Below are positions 22,711 through 34,168 of a stretch of 36,896 bases of DNA, one piece after another. How positions within the stretch are numbered: position 1 is the first letter of the stretch; every line of letters begins with the position of its first letter. The notes beneath the pieces are model-generated. The model was not told the origin of the DNA, ran no database searches, and worked only from the letters and a program-made list of their open reading frames with translations. The position numbers and the translations under genes are program-made. Origin of the DNA: Schoenoplectus triqueter (Eukaryota > Streptophyta > Magnoliopsida > Poales > Cyperaceae); assembly GCA_964058805.1 (NCBI GenBank), contig CAXKVV010000021.1, forward strand, positions 1 to 36,896, given 5' to 3'.

Positions 22711-24443
22711 TGTTGGGATTCGGAATGCCCAAATCTCATTAATGCTCAAGCTGCGGAAAGACCGTAGAACAAAAATTTTACTTCTACTTAAGTTAGGGAT
22801 TAAAGTATGTCGGATAATAACCGAGAGTTACAGACATTTAATCCTTTACAAAAGACGGTAAAATATTATTTTACTTCTAACTTAAGCTTAGGGTTAAAGT
22901 GATGTGTCGGATGATTACCGAGAGATACACACCTCTTTAAACCTTTATTGATCTACTCCATGATTGATTTCTAAAATATTAATCTACTTAACAATTAAAT
23001 AGATTAACATAAGATGTTATACCTCGCTTCCAAATTTCAATTGGAATGAAAATCGGCTTGTCTCGGAGCACCAAACGTCTGATGCCTCTGTAGGTTATCC
23101 ACCAGGACTAACCAGAGAGCGGCTTATTTCTTTTGCCAGAAATACTGTAAACCGCGGTTTTTCGCAAAAACACTATTCACCCGAGAAAAAGACGAAATAG
23201 TATTATTCACGACTCGTAGTAATTCTGTTTCACAAATGTGCAGAAATACCGCAACTTTCGTAAAAACACTATTCACCGATCCCGTGAATTCTGAAACAAC
23301 CGTATACCGGGAGAGAGAAAGTAGAACTGATTTGGTGGAACTTTTTCTCTCACCCTACCCCTCTATTTATAGAAAAAATAGAATTGACAAATTACCAAAA
23401 TGCCCTCGTGAATAGTAGGGAGGTTTCAAAGTGAAAAGACCAAAATACCCTTAAAGTTCATCCAATTTACCAAAACGCCATTGGGCTTTTTGGCCAAATT
23501 ACCGAAATACCCTTGGGCTTTTGGACAAATTACCAAAATACCCTTGGAGGTCATCATGAGCCTTTTTGGGCTTTTCGGATTTTGGGCTTTTTCAATTTTG
23601 GGCTTTTCTGATTTTGGGCTTTTAATTATTAATTAAGACTTTAATTATAAATGGGCTTTGGCCCATAATTCAAATCCATAATTAACATTTAAAATCCAAA
23701 TCAAATATATATAATTGTCATCTACAATTATATTTTTCTCGGTTGTTGTTTCGGCGAATTTATACGACGTGTCCAACACGTTATAAATTCAATCTGATTT
23801 TTGCTTCTTGTCATCTCTATGACAAATATAATTATATCATATATAATTAATTATAACCATCTTATTATTAATTATAAACAATTCATAATTAATCAATAAG
23901 ATTCTCCGATTAACTCCTATACGGTGTGACCCGACAGGATCCGTGTTATGTTGGTAAATAGAGTTAAAACCGTTTTAACTTCTATAATCATAGGAGGCAT
24001 CTGGCAGAATGCACTATGACCATCCAATTACACAGATGATGATGTCCTGTACAATATCATGATCCAGTAAACTATTTACTTATGTTTAATTCCTTTGTCT
24101 CATAGCTATCAGATCAGTTTCAAGGTAGGTATGTGTCATCCTTGCAAACTTAATCTTCTCTTGATCCTGAGTAAATTATCAAATATAATTACTCTTATAA
24201 TTATATTGCTAGCAGATAATCTTACTCTATCAAGGGGTCCAGTGATGCTATAACTCGTATAGAAATACGAAGGATAATAGTACTTTTGGCAAACCATCTC
24301 TTCCTCCGCATAAGTTATGTATACCGAAGAGCTACCTTTATAGTCACTTTTTACGGATAACGTTTGGTAGAAATCACACACATACATATTTTATGTAGAA
24401 AAGATGAATATCTCATACTTTAGAATTTAACACTAAACGAAAA
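22711..24443 (-). mobile_element. Truncated LTR (5' LTR of the copia element)
   Basis: It aligns with 15331-17062 at an offset of 7380-7381 and stops abruptly after AAACGAAAA. The remaining 372 bp of the complete LTR are missing and unrelated DNA follows. Hence the promoter-proximal outer end of the 5' LTR is lost and no target duplication can be checked. Confidence 0.88.
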
Positions 24444-25226
24444 TCATCTCTCTGTACCTTTTTTATAATAATCTATATGTTCAAATTGTTATAGTTAAAA
24501 CAATTCTCTTGCTTATAAAATAAGTATATATGAGAATGATATAACAATAGAAAATTAAATTATATTCAATCAATTTTTTTTTGTGAGATTGATTTTATAT
24601 CTGTCATTTTTGTACTAAGATGATGATTATCTATTTTCCAAATTGATAACATATTTAGTATTGCAATCCACAAATAATCAAGCTTATGAAAAATAGTTAA
24701 CATGTTTCCTTCAATGTCATAATATTTAAAATGTCATTCAGTAAGAATAGAGAATTCGGAAACTTCTTATAGATCAATATAGATAATGTATATATAAGGT
24801 TCCTTTTGATTGTAAGAGAGACTAAGAATTGAAGATTAAACAATATAATTCTGATCCTGCACTATTTTGTTAGATGTAGTAAATCCAAATTGTTGCTATA
24901 TAAAATGGGGGTCATAATAATATGAATACTATATACTCATGCGATAATGGTTATAGTACTACACTACTACACAAGTTGTTTTTCTCAAGATAGGTTTATC
25001 ACATCAAATTGAAGCAAACGTAGTTTGTTTCATGCAAACTTGTAGATCCTTCCAATCATAAAAAAAAAAGCAATAATGCGCGTATTTATTAGGCAGCTCC
25101 CGACCCAATACGATCCTGGTCCGATTGGATTTGGATCAAATAAGAAAACAGTTGCTTCGGGTCGGATGTTAAGTCCAGTCCAGTCCAGGACCAACAAGCC
25201 CGCAACGGGAAACCCTTCGATCCACT
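24444..25226. other. Flank between the copia element and the PPR gene
   Basis: AT-rich to about 25070, with no gene seen. From about 25090 to 25200 the words CCGACCCAATACGATCC and GGGTCGGATG recall CGGGT-rich repeats seen at the left of the window. The promoter and 5' UTR of the PPR gene must lie in the right part. The reading frame is open upstream of the PPR start from 25076, but that extension is low-complexity and unlike PPR proteins. Confidence 0.45.
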
Positions 25227-25246
25227 TTCCTTCCTTCCTTCCTTCC
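25227..25246 (+). repeat. (TTCC)5 microsatellite in the PPR 5' UTR
   Basis: Five TTCC units sit in a CT-rich stretch 66 bases before the PPR start codon. CT-rich 5' leaders are common in plant genes. Confidence 0.8.
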
Positions 25247-25312
25247 CTGTCAGAAATTTCTCTGTCACGGCAGCTCTCTGAGTCTCTCCCCCCGCCGTCC
25301 ATTCTCCCCACC

Positions 25313-27892
25313 ATGATTCGAACTAGAACGCTGCCTCTACTCCGATGCGCCTCGCTTAGAGCCTCTCTCCCCATCCGAGCGCCTTTTTCCACGTCACCGG
25401 ACTCGGTGCCAGCCGCTGATGACCTGGCCCACCAAATCTCCTCTATCCTCTCCCACTCCTCCGACTGGCGCCATGCCATCGCCAACTCCGATTTCCCCGG
25501 TAAGCTTACCCCCTCCTTGGTCAGCTCCGTTATACGAACCAGCCGCGACCTCAACCCCATTATCCTCTTTGACTTCTTCCACTACTCCAGTGCGAAATTT
25601 CCAGGGGATACCCATCAGTTGGATGCCTATTGTGCTTTGGCCGTGAAGCTGTGCAATGCTAACCTACGTCTACAAACTCGGAGTTTGTTTGAGAAACTGG
25701 TCAGGACCCGTCCCCCTCCGGAATCTGTTTTGAGATGCATAAAAGAATATTTCTCTCTGGAAGGTGAGAAATCAACGTTGGTGGTATTTGATGAGATAAT
25801 TTTGGCTTATAGGAAACTAGGTTTGGTTGATGGGACAAATGTTCTTCTTTTGATGAAAAACCTGAACTTGGCACCGACAGAGAGGTGTTGCAATGGATTA
25901 CTCAACGATCTGTTCAAGGCTAATTTGATGGATTTGTTTTGGAAAGTGCACGAGTTTATGATAAATTCTCAAGTTGTATTTGATATATATACCTATTGTA
26001 TAATTATAAAGGGGCACTTCAAAAGTGGTGACCCGGTGGCAGCTAAAAAGCTATTTTATGAGATGGAAGCAAAAGGTTACAAACCCAATTTGATGATTTA
26101 CAACACAATGATATTTAGCTTGTGCATAACTGGGTTTCTTGATGAAGCCCTAGAACTGAAAAATCAAATGGTGCAAATTGGTTTGTCTTTGGATAGTCAC
26201 ACCTATGGTGGGCTTATAATTGGCACATGCATGAAAAAGGGTGCAAGGGAAGCAAAGGGTTTGTTAGAGGAGATGTGTAGTCATGGTCTTCACCTTGATA
26301 ACATGGTCTATAAGCCCCTTATGGAGGGATTCATGAGAGAAGGTAATTACAATGAGGTGTTCATTTTAAAAAGAGAGATGGATGCTAATGGAATTAAGGC
26401 TGATAAGATTATATATGAGACCCTAATTTCTGCATTTGGTCATTTGGGTAACATGGAGGGTGCACGTGCTGTTTGTGATGAGATGGGTAAGGCAGGTTTC
26501 AAACCAGATACGAGAACATATAATTTGGTTCTGGAAGGGTGTTTTTGGAAGGGCGATAAAGAGATAATCTTGTTGGTGCTAGATGAAATGAGGAGGCATG
26601 GTATAAGATTCAATTCCTACACCTTCGGCTTTGCAATCAAGGGGCTATGCCGGTGTGGAAACACTACTACAGCTGATAGGCTAATGGATGAAATGATACA
26701 GAGTGGCATAAGTCCACATGTTTCCCTTTGTTCAGTTCTTATTTCAGGTTATCTTAGAGAGACAAACTTTTCAATGGCAATTGACATGCTATGCGGAATG
26801 CATAAGAGGGGTGTTTCTCCAGATATACAGTGTTACAATATGTTGGTGGACGGTTTGTCAAAATTAGGTCAAATTGAATTGGCAACTACGTACTTCAACA
26901 AAATTCAGGAGAGTGGCTTTGTCCCCAATCAATTCTCATATGCTGCTTTATTAAGAGGCTATAGTGAGTTGGGTGAAATGGCAAAGGCTGAATTTTATTT
27001 AGAACAAATGGTAAAGAGTGGAAAAAGGCCAAATCTGGTGATCTGGACGATGTTTATCTCTGGTTACCTTAAACTGAATGATGAATCCAAGGCAATGTCT
27101 GTACTTTCTTACATGGCTGAATTAGGGGTTAATCCAGATTTGGATACCTACAGTGTGTTAATTGACCATTTATCAAAAAATGGACACATGAAATTGGCTT
27201 TTGAATTTTTTTACAGGTTAGAAAGCACTGCAGGTTTGATTCCTGATGCGTACATCTATAACTCTTTAATTTTGGGTCTGTGCAAGGTTGATGAAATTGA
27301 CAGGGCATTCGAGCTGGCAGAAGAAATGGGTACTAAAGGGGTTTCTCCAAACATTATCACTTATAATACTTTATTACATGGACTTTGCAAATCAGGTAAT
27401 TTGAAACGTGCAACTGAAACATTGGGTGTAATTTTGGAGAAAGGGTTGGTGCCAAATTGTGTGACTTACACAACTTTAATTGATGGAAATTGCAAAGTGG
27501 GAAGTCCTGATGAGGCTATTGCATTATATGAAGAGATGTTATCTAGAGAAATAAAACCTGATGACGTAGTTTATAATTCCCTAGTACATGGTTTTGCCAA
27601 GGTGGGGAAACTAGATGAGGCTGAGAAATTTTTAATCACCATGGTTAGTAACAAATTAATTCCATCTGATAACATCCTGGCAAATCTTATCAGTGCATTT
27701 GTTCAGGCAGGAAAAGCAGAACATGCACAAACGGTTTTAATGGGATTGAAGGAAAAATATGGCCTAACGATTAACCAGCCAGTCTACACAGCATTGGCTG
27801 ATGGACTTAGAATAAGTGGGCAAGATGGAGATGCTCCTAGATTGTCTAATGAGGAGATGGCAGTTTCGGGCCAGGGAATGAGCACTTCATAA
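25313..27892 (+). CDS. P-class pentatricopeptide repeat (PPR) protein, organellar
   Basis: A single-exon gene of 859 residues. I chose the ATG at 25313 (CCACCATGATTCG context) because the N-terminus MIRTRTLPLLRCASLRAS, rich in Arg and Ser, is an organelle-targeting signal. About 17 canonical 35-residue P motifs run from about residue 225 to 821, for example VVYNSLVHGFAKVGKLDEAE and YIYNSLILGLCKVDEIDRAF. Two weaker motifs precede them. There is no E, DYW or SMR domain, so it belongs to the pure P class, whose members bind single-stranded organellar RNA to stabilise, process or help translate it. Mitochondrion or plastid cannot be decided from sequence. The gene converges with the aspartokinase gene, stops 1142 bp apart. 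The C-terminal tail after the last repeat is short. Confidence 0.93.
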   Translation: MIRTRTLPLLRCASLRASLPIRAPFSTSPDSVPAADDLAHQISSILSHSSDWRHAIANSDFPGKLTPSLVSSVIRTSRDLNPIILFDFFHYSSAKFPGDTHQLDAYCALAVKLCNANLRLQTRSLFEKLVRTRPPPESVLRCIKEYFSLEGEKSTLVVFDEIILAYRKLGLVDGTNVLLLMKNLNLAPTERCCNGLLNDLFKANLMDLFWKVHEFMINSQVVFDIYTYCIIIKGHFKSGDPVAAKKLFYEMEAKGYKPNLMIYNTMIFSLCITGFLDEALELKNQMVQIGLSLDSHTYGGLIIGTCMKKGAREAKGLLEEMCSHGLHLDNMVYKPLMEGFMREGNYNEVFILKREMDANGIKADKIIYETLISAFGHLGNMEGARAVCDEMGKAGFKPDTRTYNLVLEGCFWKGDKEIILLVLDEMRRHGIRFNSYTFGFAIKGLCRCGNTTTADRLMDEMIQSGISPHVSLCSVLISGYLRETNFSMAIDMLCGMHKRGVSPDIQCYNMLVDGLSKLGQIELATTYFNKIQESGFVPNQFSYAALLRGYSELGEMAKAEFYLEQMVKSGKRPNLVIWTMFISGYLKLNDESKAMSVLSYMAELGVNPDLDTYSVLIDHLSKNGHMKLAFEFFYRLESTAGLIPDAYIYNSLILGLCKVDEIDRAFELAEEMGTKGVSPNIITYNTLLHGLCKSGNLKRATETLGVILEKGLVPNCVTYTTLIDGNCKVGSPDEAIALYEEMLSREIKPDDVVYNSLVHGFAKVGKLDEAEKFLITMVSNKLIPSDNILANLISAFVQAGKAEHAQTVLMGLKEKYGLTINQPVYTALADGLRISGQDGDAPRLSNEEMAVSGQGMSTS

Positions 27893-29034
27893 TGCCTGTC
27901 AACGGGCTTAATGATGTGGGGTTTAACTAATGAGGCTAATAAGGTTTAGCCGTGTTTTGGGTAATGATTGTATGCATTAAGGATCTTGAGTGGGCGAACT
28001 TTTGGGAAGGGCTAGAACTGGAGGATCAAAGATGAGTCACTTTTTTCTTGTTTAATTTTTTATTTTTTTTGGAAAGCTATAATTAGCGCAGTGCCATTTT
28101 TGTGCATCAACTATTTTTGCATAAAAGAGGTTTGAGATGTGCCTCACTTGTTTATTGTTCATTCCCCCAAAAAAAAAATACAAAAAAAGAAAAAAAAATA
28201 AGCCTGCTGGAAATTCCCTTGTTTGAAGATGCATAAATTTCATATATTATTTGAGATTTCTTGTTCGATATAAAATTTGTGGGATTATATGAGATTTCAT
28301 GGTACCTTCTCGGGTGATAGCTGTGCATGGTAGATTAGACCATTAACTTCCTTCTGTTATTATAAAGTACCTTCGTCTTTATTCCGAGCTCTTGATTTAT
28401 CTTTTCTGATATCTGGAACGTGCAGCATACAAATGTCTTCATCTCAAACTAATTTTGGTGTGTTTGAATGAAATGGTGGGTTAGTGAGAATAGTCATTAA
28501 CCTAAGATTTGTAGAATAGGAGTTAATCCAATATTTTTGAAAAATATTCTCATTCAAACATAAAATAATATTCTGCGTCTTCCTGAGGGAAGCATCACCA
28601 ATTAATTGGTCCTCTTTTTCTTGACTTTTAACTTGGGGGAAATTTCTTTACTGGTATGATTAAAGGTGCTTGAGTGGCTTATTGTATTGCAGCACAAAAT
28701 GCTTGGGGCACGACTTGTTTTGCCAAACGACAGAAACAGTCAAAATGAGAGATCATATAACTACATAAAAATCTATCAGAAAAAATTATTCAGCGTCCAA
28801 CTAGTATTATCAATAACAATAAATACCTCAAACATAGATTATAGTCGACAAATTGCCAGCAATTTGGGCAGCACAATACACTTTTGGAGTACTGAAACTA
28901 CATAAACCTCTAATGCTAATATAGAATCACATTTTCAACCATCCATTGCTAAAATAATGGGCTCATTGAGTCGGTATTCATGACTCTTAAAATATTCGCC
29001 TCGACTCCCATTCGAACTCATAATTATATTTTTC
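27893..29034. other. Convergent intergenic region, PPR and aspartokinase 3' ends
   Basis: Holds both 3' UTRs. There is an A/T-rich tract near 28130-28200. No coding exon is seen. Confidence 0.55.
28461..28560. repeat. Small terminal-inverted-repeat element candidate, 100 bp
   Basis: TGTTTGAATGA at 28461-28471 is the exact inverse of TCATTCAAACA at 28550-28560, and similarity continues one or two bases further in. Size and ends recall tiny Tourist/Stowaway-like MITEs, but I see no clear target duplication. Confidence 0.45.
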
Positions 29035-32000
29035 TCAGTGTAAAGACCCGTTTTGGGCAAAAACTGGTGCATCAATTTCTGAGAGGAAGCCATTTTCAAA
29101 AAATGACGCATGGAGGGCCTTCACACATTGTTTTGCTTCACTATCATGAACTACCAAGGAGATGTTCACCTGCAGATGTGTAGGGTGAAAATATCAATAA
29201 GCAGCTTTTGAAGTTGTTTTGTAATATCAGTGTTATTTTATTGCTATCTTATTGTTTTTTGGTTAGTGTTGCTTGCTCTCCAGAAAGAAAGCACCTTGGA
29301 GAATACATATATGCAGATAATTCTAAGGGTTTGCTATTACACAAATTAAGCTTTCAAAGACAAATAAACAAAGGGAAAGGTACCTTTGATGCCCCTTGTG
29401 ATATCATCTGTACATTTACTCCATTTTTCCTAAGCACATTGAAAGCCTAAGCACAAAATTGAAAATGCGAGGAAGTTAAGGTGAAAGATTAGGAAAGTGA
29501 CCTAAATATTCTATTAAAGTGACAAGTAAAAATAATTACCTTTTCAAGAATTAAAGAAGACCTCTGCACATTACCAATAAGTGAGATTATAGATCTATGC
29601 TGAAGCAAACGAACTACAGCTATCTTCTCCAGTTCCTCCACTACGTGATCTAGCTCCTATTTTTGAAAATTCAGAATATAATTTTATCTTTATTTACAGA
29701 AACTAAAGTACAGTCAAACAGTAATGAAACTGACCTGTTGAATTAGTTCTCTGCACCAAAGCTTAGATGGGTCAAGTGTGAGAGAGACACTAACTTCACT
29801 TGTAGCCACAGAGTCAACTGATATACCCAAGTCCTCAAATATAGAAAATACCTACTCCAGAAAGAAAAATGGAATAAAATTAAATTAGACTAGGAAATAA
29901 TTGAGCTTAATTATTGATGCCAATATCAGCTTGCACGTACCTTTGCTAGGAATCCAAATTGACCCAGCATTCTCGTGCTAACTATATCCAGCATTGTGAT
30001 ATTTGATTTGAGCACTATGCTTGTGAGTATACTCTGTGAACATAGGAGAGAAGGTTAAACCTTGGATAAATTAAAGATACTACACAAGGACACTAGAAGA
30101 AACATTAGGCTGAAAATAAGGAATAATTCAGAACAGAAACAAAATTTGAGGGTATTCTGATGCAATAAGTTAGAGATCAAGAGATTTTTTAACAAAACTT
30201 TGTTAGGACCTGGGATACACAAAAATATGAACAGTTGAATGTACAACTGGTAAATTAGAACAACCATAAATACTAAACAAACCAAACAATCATGAATGAA
30301 TTGATCATTGACTCTTCTTCTGGGGAAAAAAAGTGATTTCTCTGCACATTGGATGATAGTATAAGCTTATTTTTTTTTTTAAAAAAAAAACAAGGCATCA
30401 TATGTAACAATTATGCATCTTTTCAATTAAGGACTTTAGGGCAAAAAGGATCCAACTTATTAGATCCATTCCACTCCAGCAGGAATTCAACTGACAAGCA
30501 AAATTGAAAACAATAGTATTGATTGTGATTTGGTCAACTTTCAGTATTATTTTTTTTACTTTTGGAGGATTTTGGTAAATTACGTTGTTAAATAGCTCCG
30601 AAATTGGCATTGCGAGTTTCACTCCAAAATGTGTTTAATTAATATCTATCAAAATTCTATTGAAAAATCAGGTTTCTGGGATTCAAAATCGTGATGGTAA
30701 CTGACAGGCTAACAACCTTACACAAAGTTCACATGATTTTCTTATAATATTACTGTACTAAACATTTGGTTATACATATATTGTTACAACTGTTAGAATT
30801 CTCTGAAATCCAAATTGATCTGGGTCCCAATGGGGCAAAAATGGACAGAAAGCCAGAACAAATTTGAAAAGAAAGCCAGGAATAATTATCTCTACAAGAT
30901 GTTGAATATTCATAATTTAAGATGAATGATACAAACCTTACTCAGGTCTCTTGATTTAGTAATAAGTGTACCAGGAGCTTGTGGGTTGTACGAATTTTTT
31001 ACCCTGACAGGTATGTCAGCTTCTCTAGCTGGTCTCATTGATTGAGGATGCAATACCTGTTAATATTAAGATCAAAAATTGAAAAGTGAATATAGGCAAT
31101 TTTCAAAAAAGCATAATCTAAGTAAAATTAATATAATATTACCTGTGCACCAAAATATGCCAGCTCAGCAGCTTCTTCAAAAGTCAAACAAGGAACAGGC
31201 TTGGCATTGGGGTAGATAGTGGGATTACATGTCAGTACACCATCTACATCCTTCCACACCTACAGAATAAGCAGTGGCATTATGACTAAACAATTTAACA
31301 AGTTAAAAAATTAATTAGCTTATATTTAATTAAACAAACCTGGATTTCCCGAAGGCCCAAGGCTTTGCCAATAATTGTAGCTGTTAAGTCACTGCCACCT
31401 CTACCTAAAGTAGTAATTGCACATGATTTCCATCCCTGCCATTTTTGGCATATATAAACTATACTTTTGTTGTTTTCTTTCATTGATAAGGTCTGGTGCT
31501 AAAAAGAAAACCTTGACAGAGAACTATGCTTAAATATTCATATATTGTTTGTTGAAACAGTATGTACTGGTCAGTGTGGAATTGGCAAATGTTATGTCGA
31601 CCATTTGTTTGAAATTTTCCTTTTGCTACTTTTTTGTTCCTGGTTTTTTATATTTCTAAATATACAATCATCACAAAAGATAGCTGAATCACAATTGAGG
31701 ATGTAGGAACATCTAATATTCTAGCAAAGTAATAATATGGAAGTCAAAAATTGTACTGTTTATTTGTTCTCCTAGTTCAATTACACTTTCCTTGAGAGAG
31801 CTACCTTTCCAAGAAAGCCAGTGATAATAGGGATAGCAGAGTCTTTTATCCAGTCACTATGTAATCTCTTTGCCACAGCAGGATAAGTAGCCTCTAAAAC
31901 ATCAGCATTAGTAAAATCATCCGTGGTAATAATCCCTATTTCAAATGCATCATACTGCAACAACAAATTATCACAACTATTTCAGTAAAATTAAAAGAAA

Positions 32001-34168
32001 CTAATTGAACAAACTACAAAATCTGAATGTAAAATTCAACATGTATTGCAACCATGGAAAAACATATTTCACTAAAATAGAGCTTATGGATGCATCTAAT
32101 GTTACAAATATGAAGAAGCATGTGTTTATAAATTGAAAACATGCAGGGTTGCCATGCATTACATTGTTTTCTTTCATAAGATGAGAACATTTGCTGACCT
32201 GGCGAGCTTTTGCTCCAATTTTATTCAAATAGGCAGCAAAAATGCGGGTAGACATACATTCACCAAAAGAGACCAGAAAGTCCATGGCTCGAGGTGTTAA
32301 TTCCTTCATCATGGCTATGCCTTTCAGTAATTGAGCAAGCTCATCCAACAGGCCTTCAGTTAAAAGGAAACAAATCTGTAAGTTATTGATTTCATAAATT
32401 CCAGTTAAAAGAATAGGGCAAACCAGCTATAAATGCACTAATAGGAGAAAAATTAAGATCAGGTGCTTTAGCAATTTACATGACTTGCAACTATCGTTAC
32501 AATAATAAAAAAATGCTGAATACCAGTAAACCTGGCAGAAAGTTCAAAGCTACAGATTATAAGCAAGGAGGTAAAGGACATGCACCATATTTTTATGATA
32601 GAAGAAATCTTATGGTAACTAACCTGAGATTATTGCTTTGTCTAGGCCTAGTTCTTCAATTGTCCTGAACAAAGATGAAATAGAAGAAGACATTACATCA
32701 GTTAATTGAAAGGAAACTTATTCCACAGAAAATTAAATATGGAAAAAAAAAACTTGCCTAAGATGCAAATCCGTTATAAAGCTTAATTCTTCTAGCTCGT
32801 CTACATTGGTCACCCCACAAGATACCGCTTTTTCTCCCGCCTGGAACCATATATTACAAATGCTTCAGCATAGAAAATATTCATGCATCAATCGAGGATT
32901 TGGAGAAAAGTCCGTTCTTTTTTATTACTTAAAAATAATTCCTATTCCAGGAAAAACTCGCTCAATGAGTCCTCCGTAGACTTAGAACACTTTAAACCAT
33001 CAGTCCTCAGCTGACCTTTGGTATGACTTCCATTAGTGCCCAGTGAACAAAAGAAATTAGCCTACTCAGATTACGAAAACCATATAATCGGAAAACATTT
33101 ATAAATTCTCAAATAATGCAGTGGAAAGAATTATTTAAAGGGTGCGCGACTTCTGGCCAGGTAACATTTATTATTTTCCAGTTTCCACAGTAATGCATAT
33201 GTAGGGGTGTGCCAACGGATCGGTTTGATTGGTTTTAAATCGAACCGTCGAATTTTAGACTATTTGGTTCGGTTTTTCGGTTGAAAATTTTAGTTAATTT
33301 GGTTTTTGTTCTTTGGTTTGGTTTTTTCTAAATCAGACAAACTGAATAAACCGAATAGTCCAAAATTTATCAAACAAATTCATTTTGCTTTATATAAATA
33401 AAAATCATATCAAAGATAGTCCAAATATATTTATTTTTTTATATGTTTATTTAGTTATTTAATTTATTTTCTAAGCTACTTATTTTTTTCTATCATTTTT
33501 TTAAATATCAATATTTTTCATTCCTGTTTAATTAATATAATTTCTGTTAACCGAATAAAACTTCAGTTTATTCAGTTGATATTTTTAAAAGTTTGGTTCG
33601 GTTCTTAGTTTGACAAACCGATTAACACTTTGGATGCATATATTTATTTCGGTTTGAACCGAACCAACCAATTGCACACCCCTATACATATGTACAAATA
33701 TTTTGATAAAAAATTAAAAAGGAAAAAGTTAGGCGATACCAGGAGAAGCTTGTTAGTAGTCTTTCCCATGGCTGAAAGAACAATTATGGGATTCTCCTCT
33801 GGATACCTTAGAATCAAATCTGCGACATGTCTCATTCTCTCAGCTGATGCAACAGATGATCCACCGAACTTCATTACCACAGTAAATTGATTAAAATTCT
33901 CACTTTTCCCGTTTATTATTTGCTCATCGTCTATTATTGCTGATGGTACCCAGCCTTCATGACAACACAATGTTAGCTCTCTCCTCTTTGTTAAATGTAA
34001 TTCATGTAATTCTCTCTCATCTCTCTTGTTGAACACAAATGTTAAAGAGGGGTTTAGGTGGTTTCTATTAGATATTATGGAAAGAGAATTGGAAAAGGAA
34101 TTTGTTTTAGGTCTCGTACAGCAAGCATACGCCCCGAATTGGATTGTAGCCGCCATAGCTTCAAGCAT
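29035..34168 (-). CDS. AK: Aspartokinase, monofunctional lysine-sensitive type, plastid
   Basis: Thirteen coding exons on the minus strand: 34168-33740, 32840-32758, 32664-32624, 32353-32199, 31954-31805, 31435-31340, 31259-31143, 31056-30937, 30033-29941, 29851-29735, 29656-29540, 29446-29384 and 29169-29035 (stop TGA). They give 571 residues in continuous frame. The enzyme phosphorylates aspartate with ATP, the first step toward Lys, Thr, Met and Ile in plastids. A transit-peptide-like N-terminus of about 90 residues is followed by the catalytic [94 protein letters not shown] and [13 protein letters not shown]. Two ACT regulatory domains come next ([39 protein letters not shown] to [15 protein letters not shown]), where lysine would bind. 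No homoserine dehydrogenase domain follows, so it is monofunctional. The start may be 34168 (MLEAMAAT) or 34156 (MAATIQFG). Confidence 0.95.
32665..32757 (-). other. GC-AG intron in the aspartokinase gene
   Basis: The exon end CATCTTAG is followed by GCAAGT, the classic GC-type 5' splice site (AG|GCAAGT), and the intron ends TTCAG at 32665-32666. Joining gives [17 protein letters not shown], exactly the conserved aspartokinase sequence. No GT donor nearby preserves the frame. Confidence 0.85.
33202..33684. mobile_element. hAT-like MITE in the first coding intron of aspartokinase
   Basis: The left end TAGGGGTGTGCCAACGGATC and the complement of the right end, TAGGGGTGTGCAATTGGTTG, are terminal inverted repeats. 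The 8-bp target duplication is tgcatatg (33194-33201) and tacatatg (33685-33692), 7 of 8 matching. The interior is rich in GGTTCGGTTT / AACCGAACC words with an AT-rich centre. No coding capacity. It lies in the 899-bp intron between exons 33740 and 32840. Confidence 0.8.

Larger units (their letters stand above)
15331..24443 (-). mobile_element. Ty1-copia LTR retrotransposon, 5' LTR truncated
   Basis: Reading on the minus strand the order is 5' LTR (22711-24443, outer end lost), initiator-Met PBS (22698-22709), a leader with tandem repeats, decayed gag, protease/pre-integrase, integrase, reverse transcriptase, RNase H, PPT (17435-17445) and 3' LTR (15331-17434). Integrase before reverse transcriptase defines copia. 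LTRs of 2.1 kb are long for the superfamily; I do not assign a lineage. Stops and frameshifts in all domains mean it is not autonomous. The low LTR divergence suggests a fairly recent insertion despite the broken genes, so it may have been mobilised in trans or already defective. Confidence 0.9.

Noticed and set aside
25076..25312. 79-codon N-terminal extension of the PPR protein
   Set aside because: It is low-complexity and unlike PPR N-termini. The ATG at 25313 has better context and begins a targeting signal.
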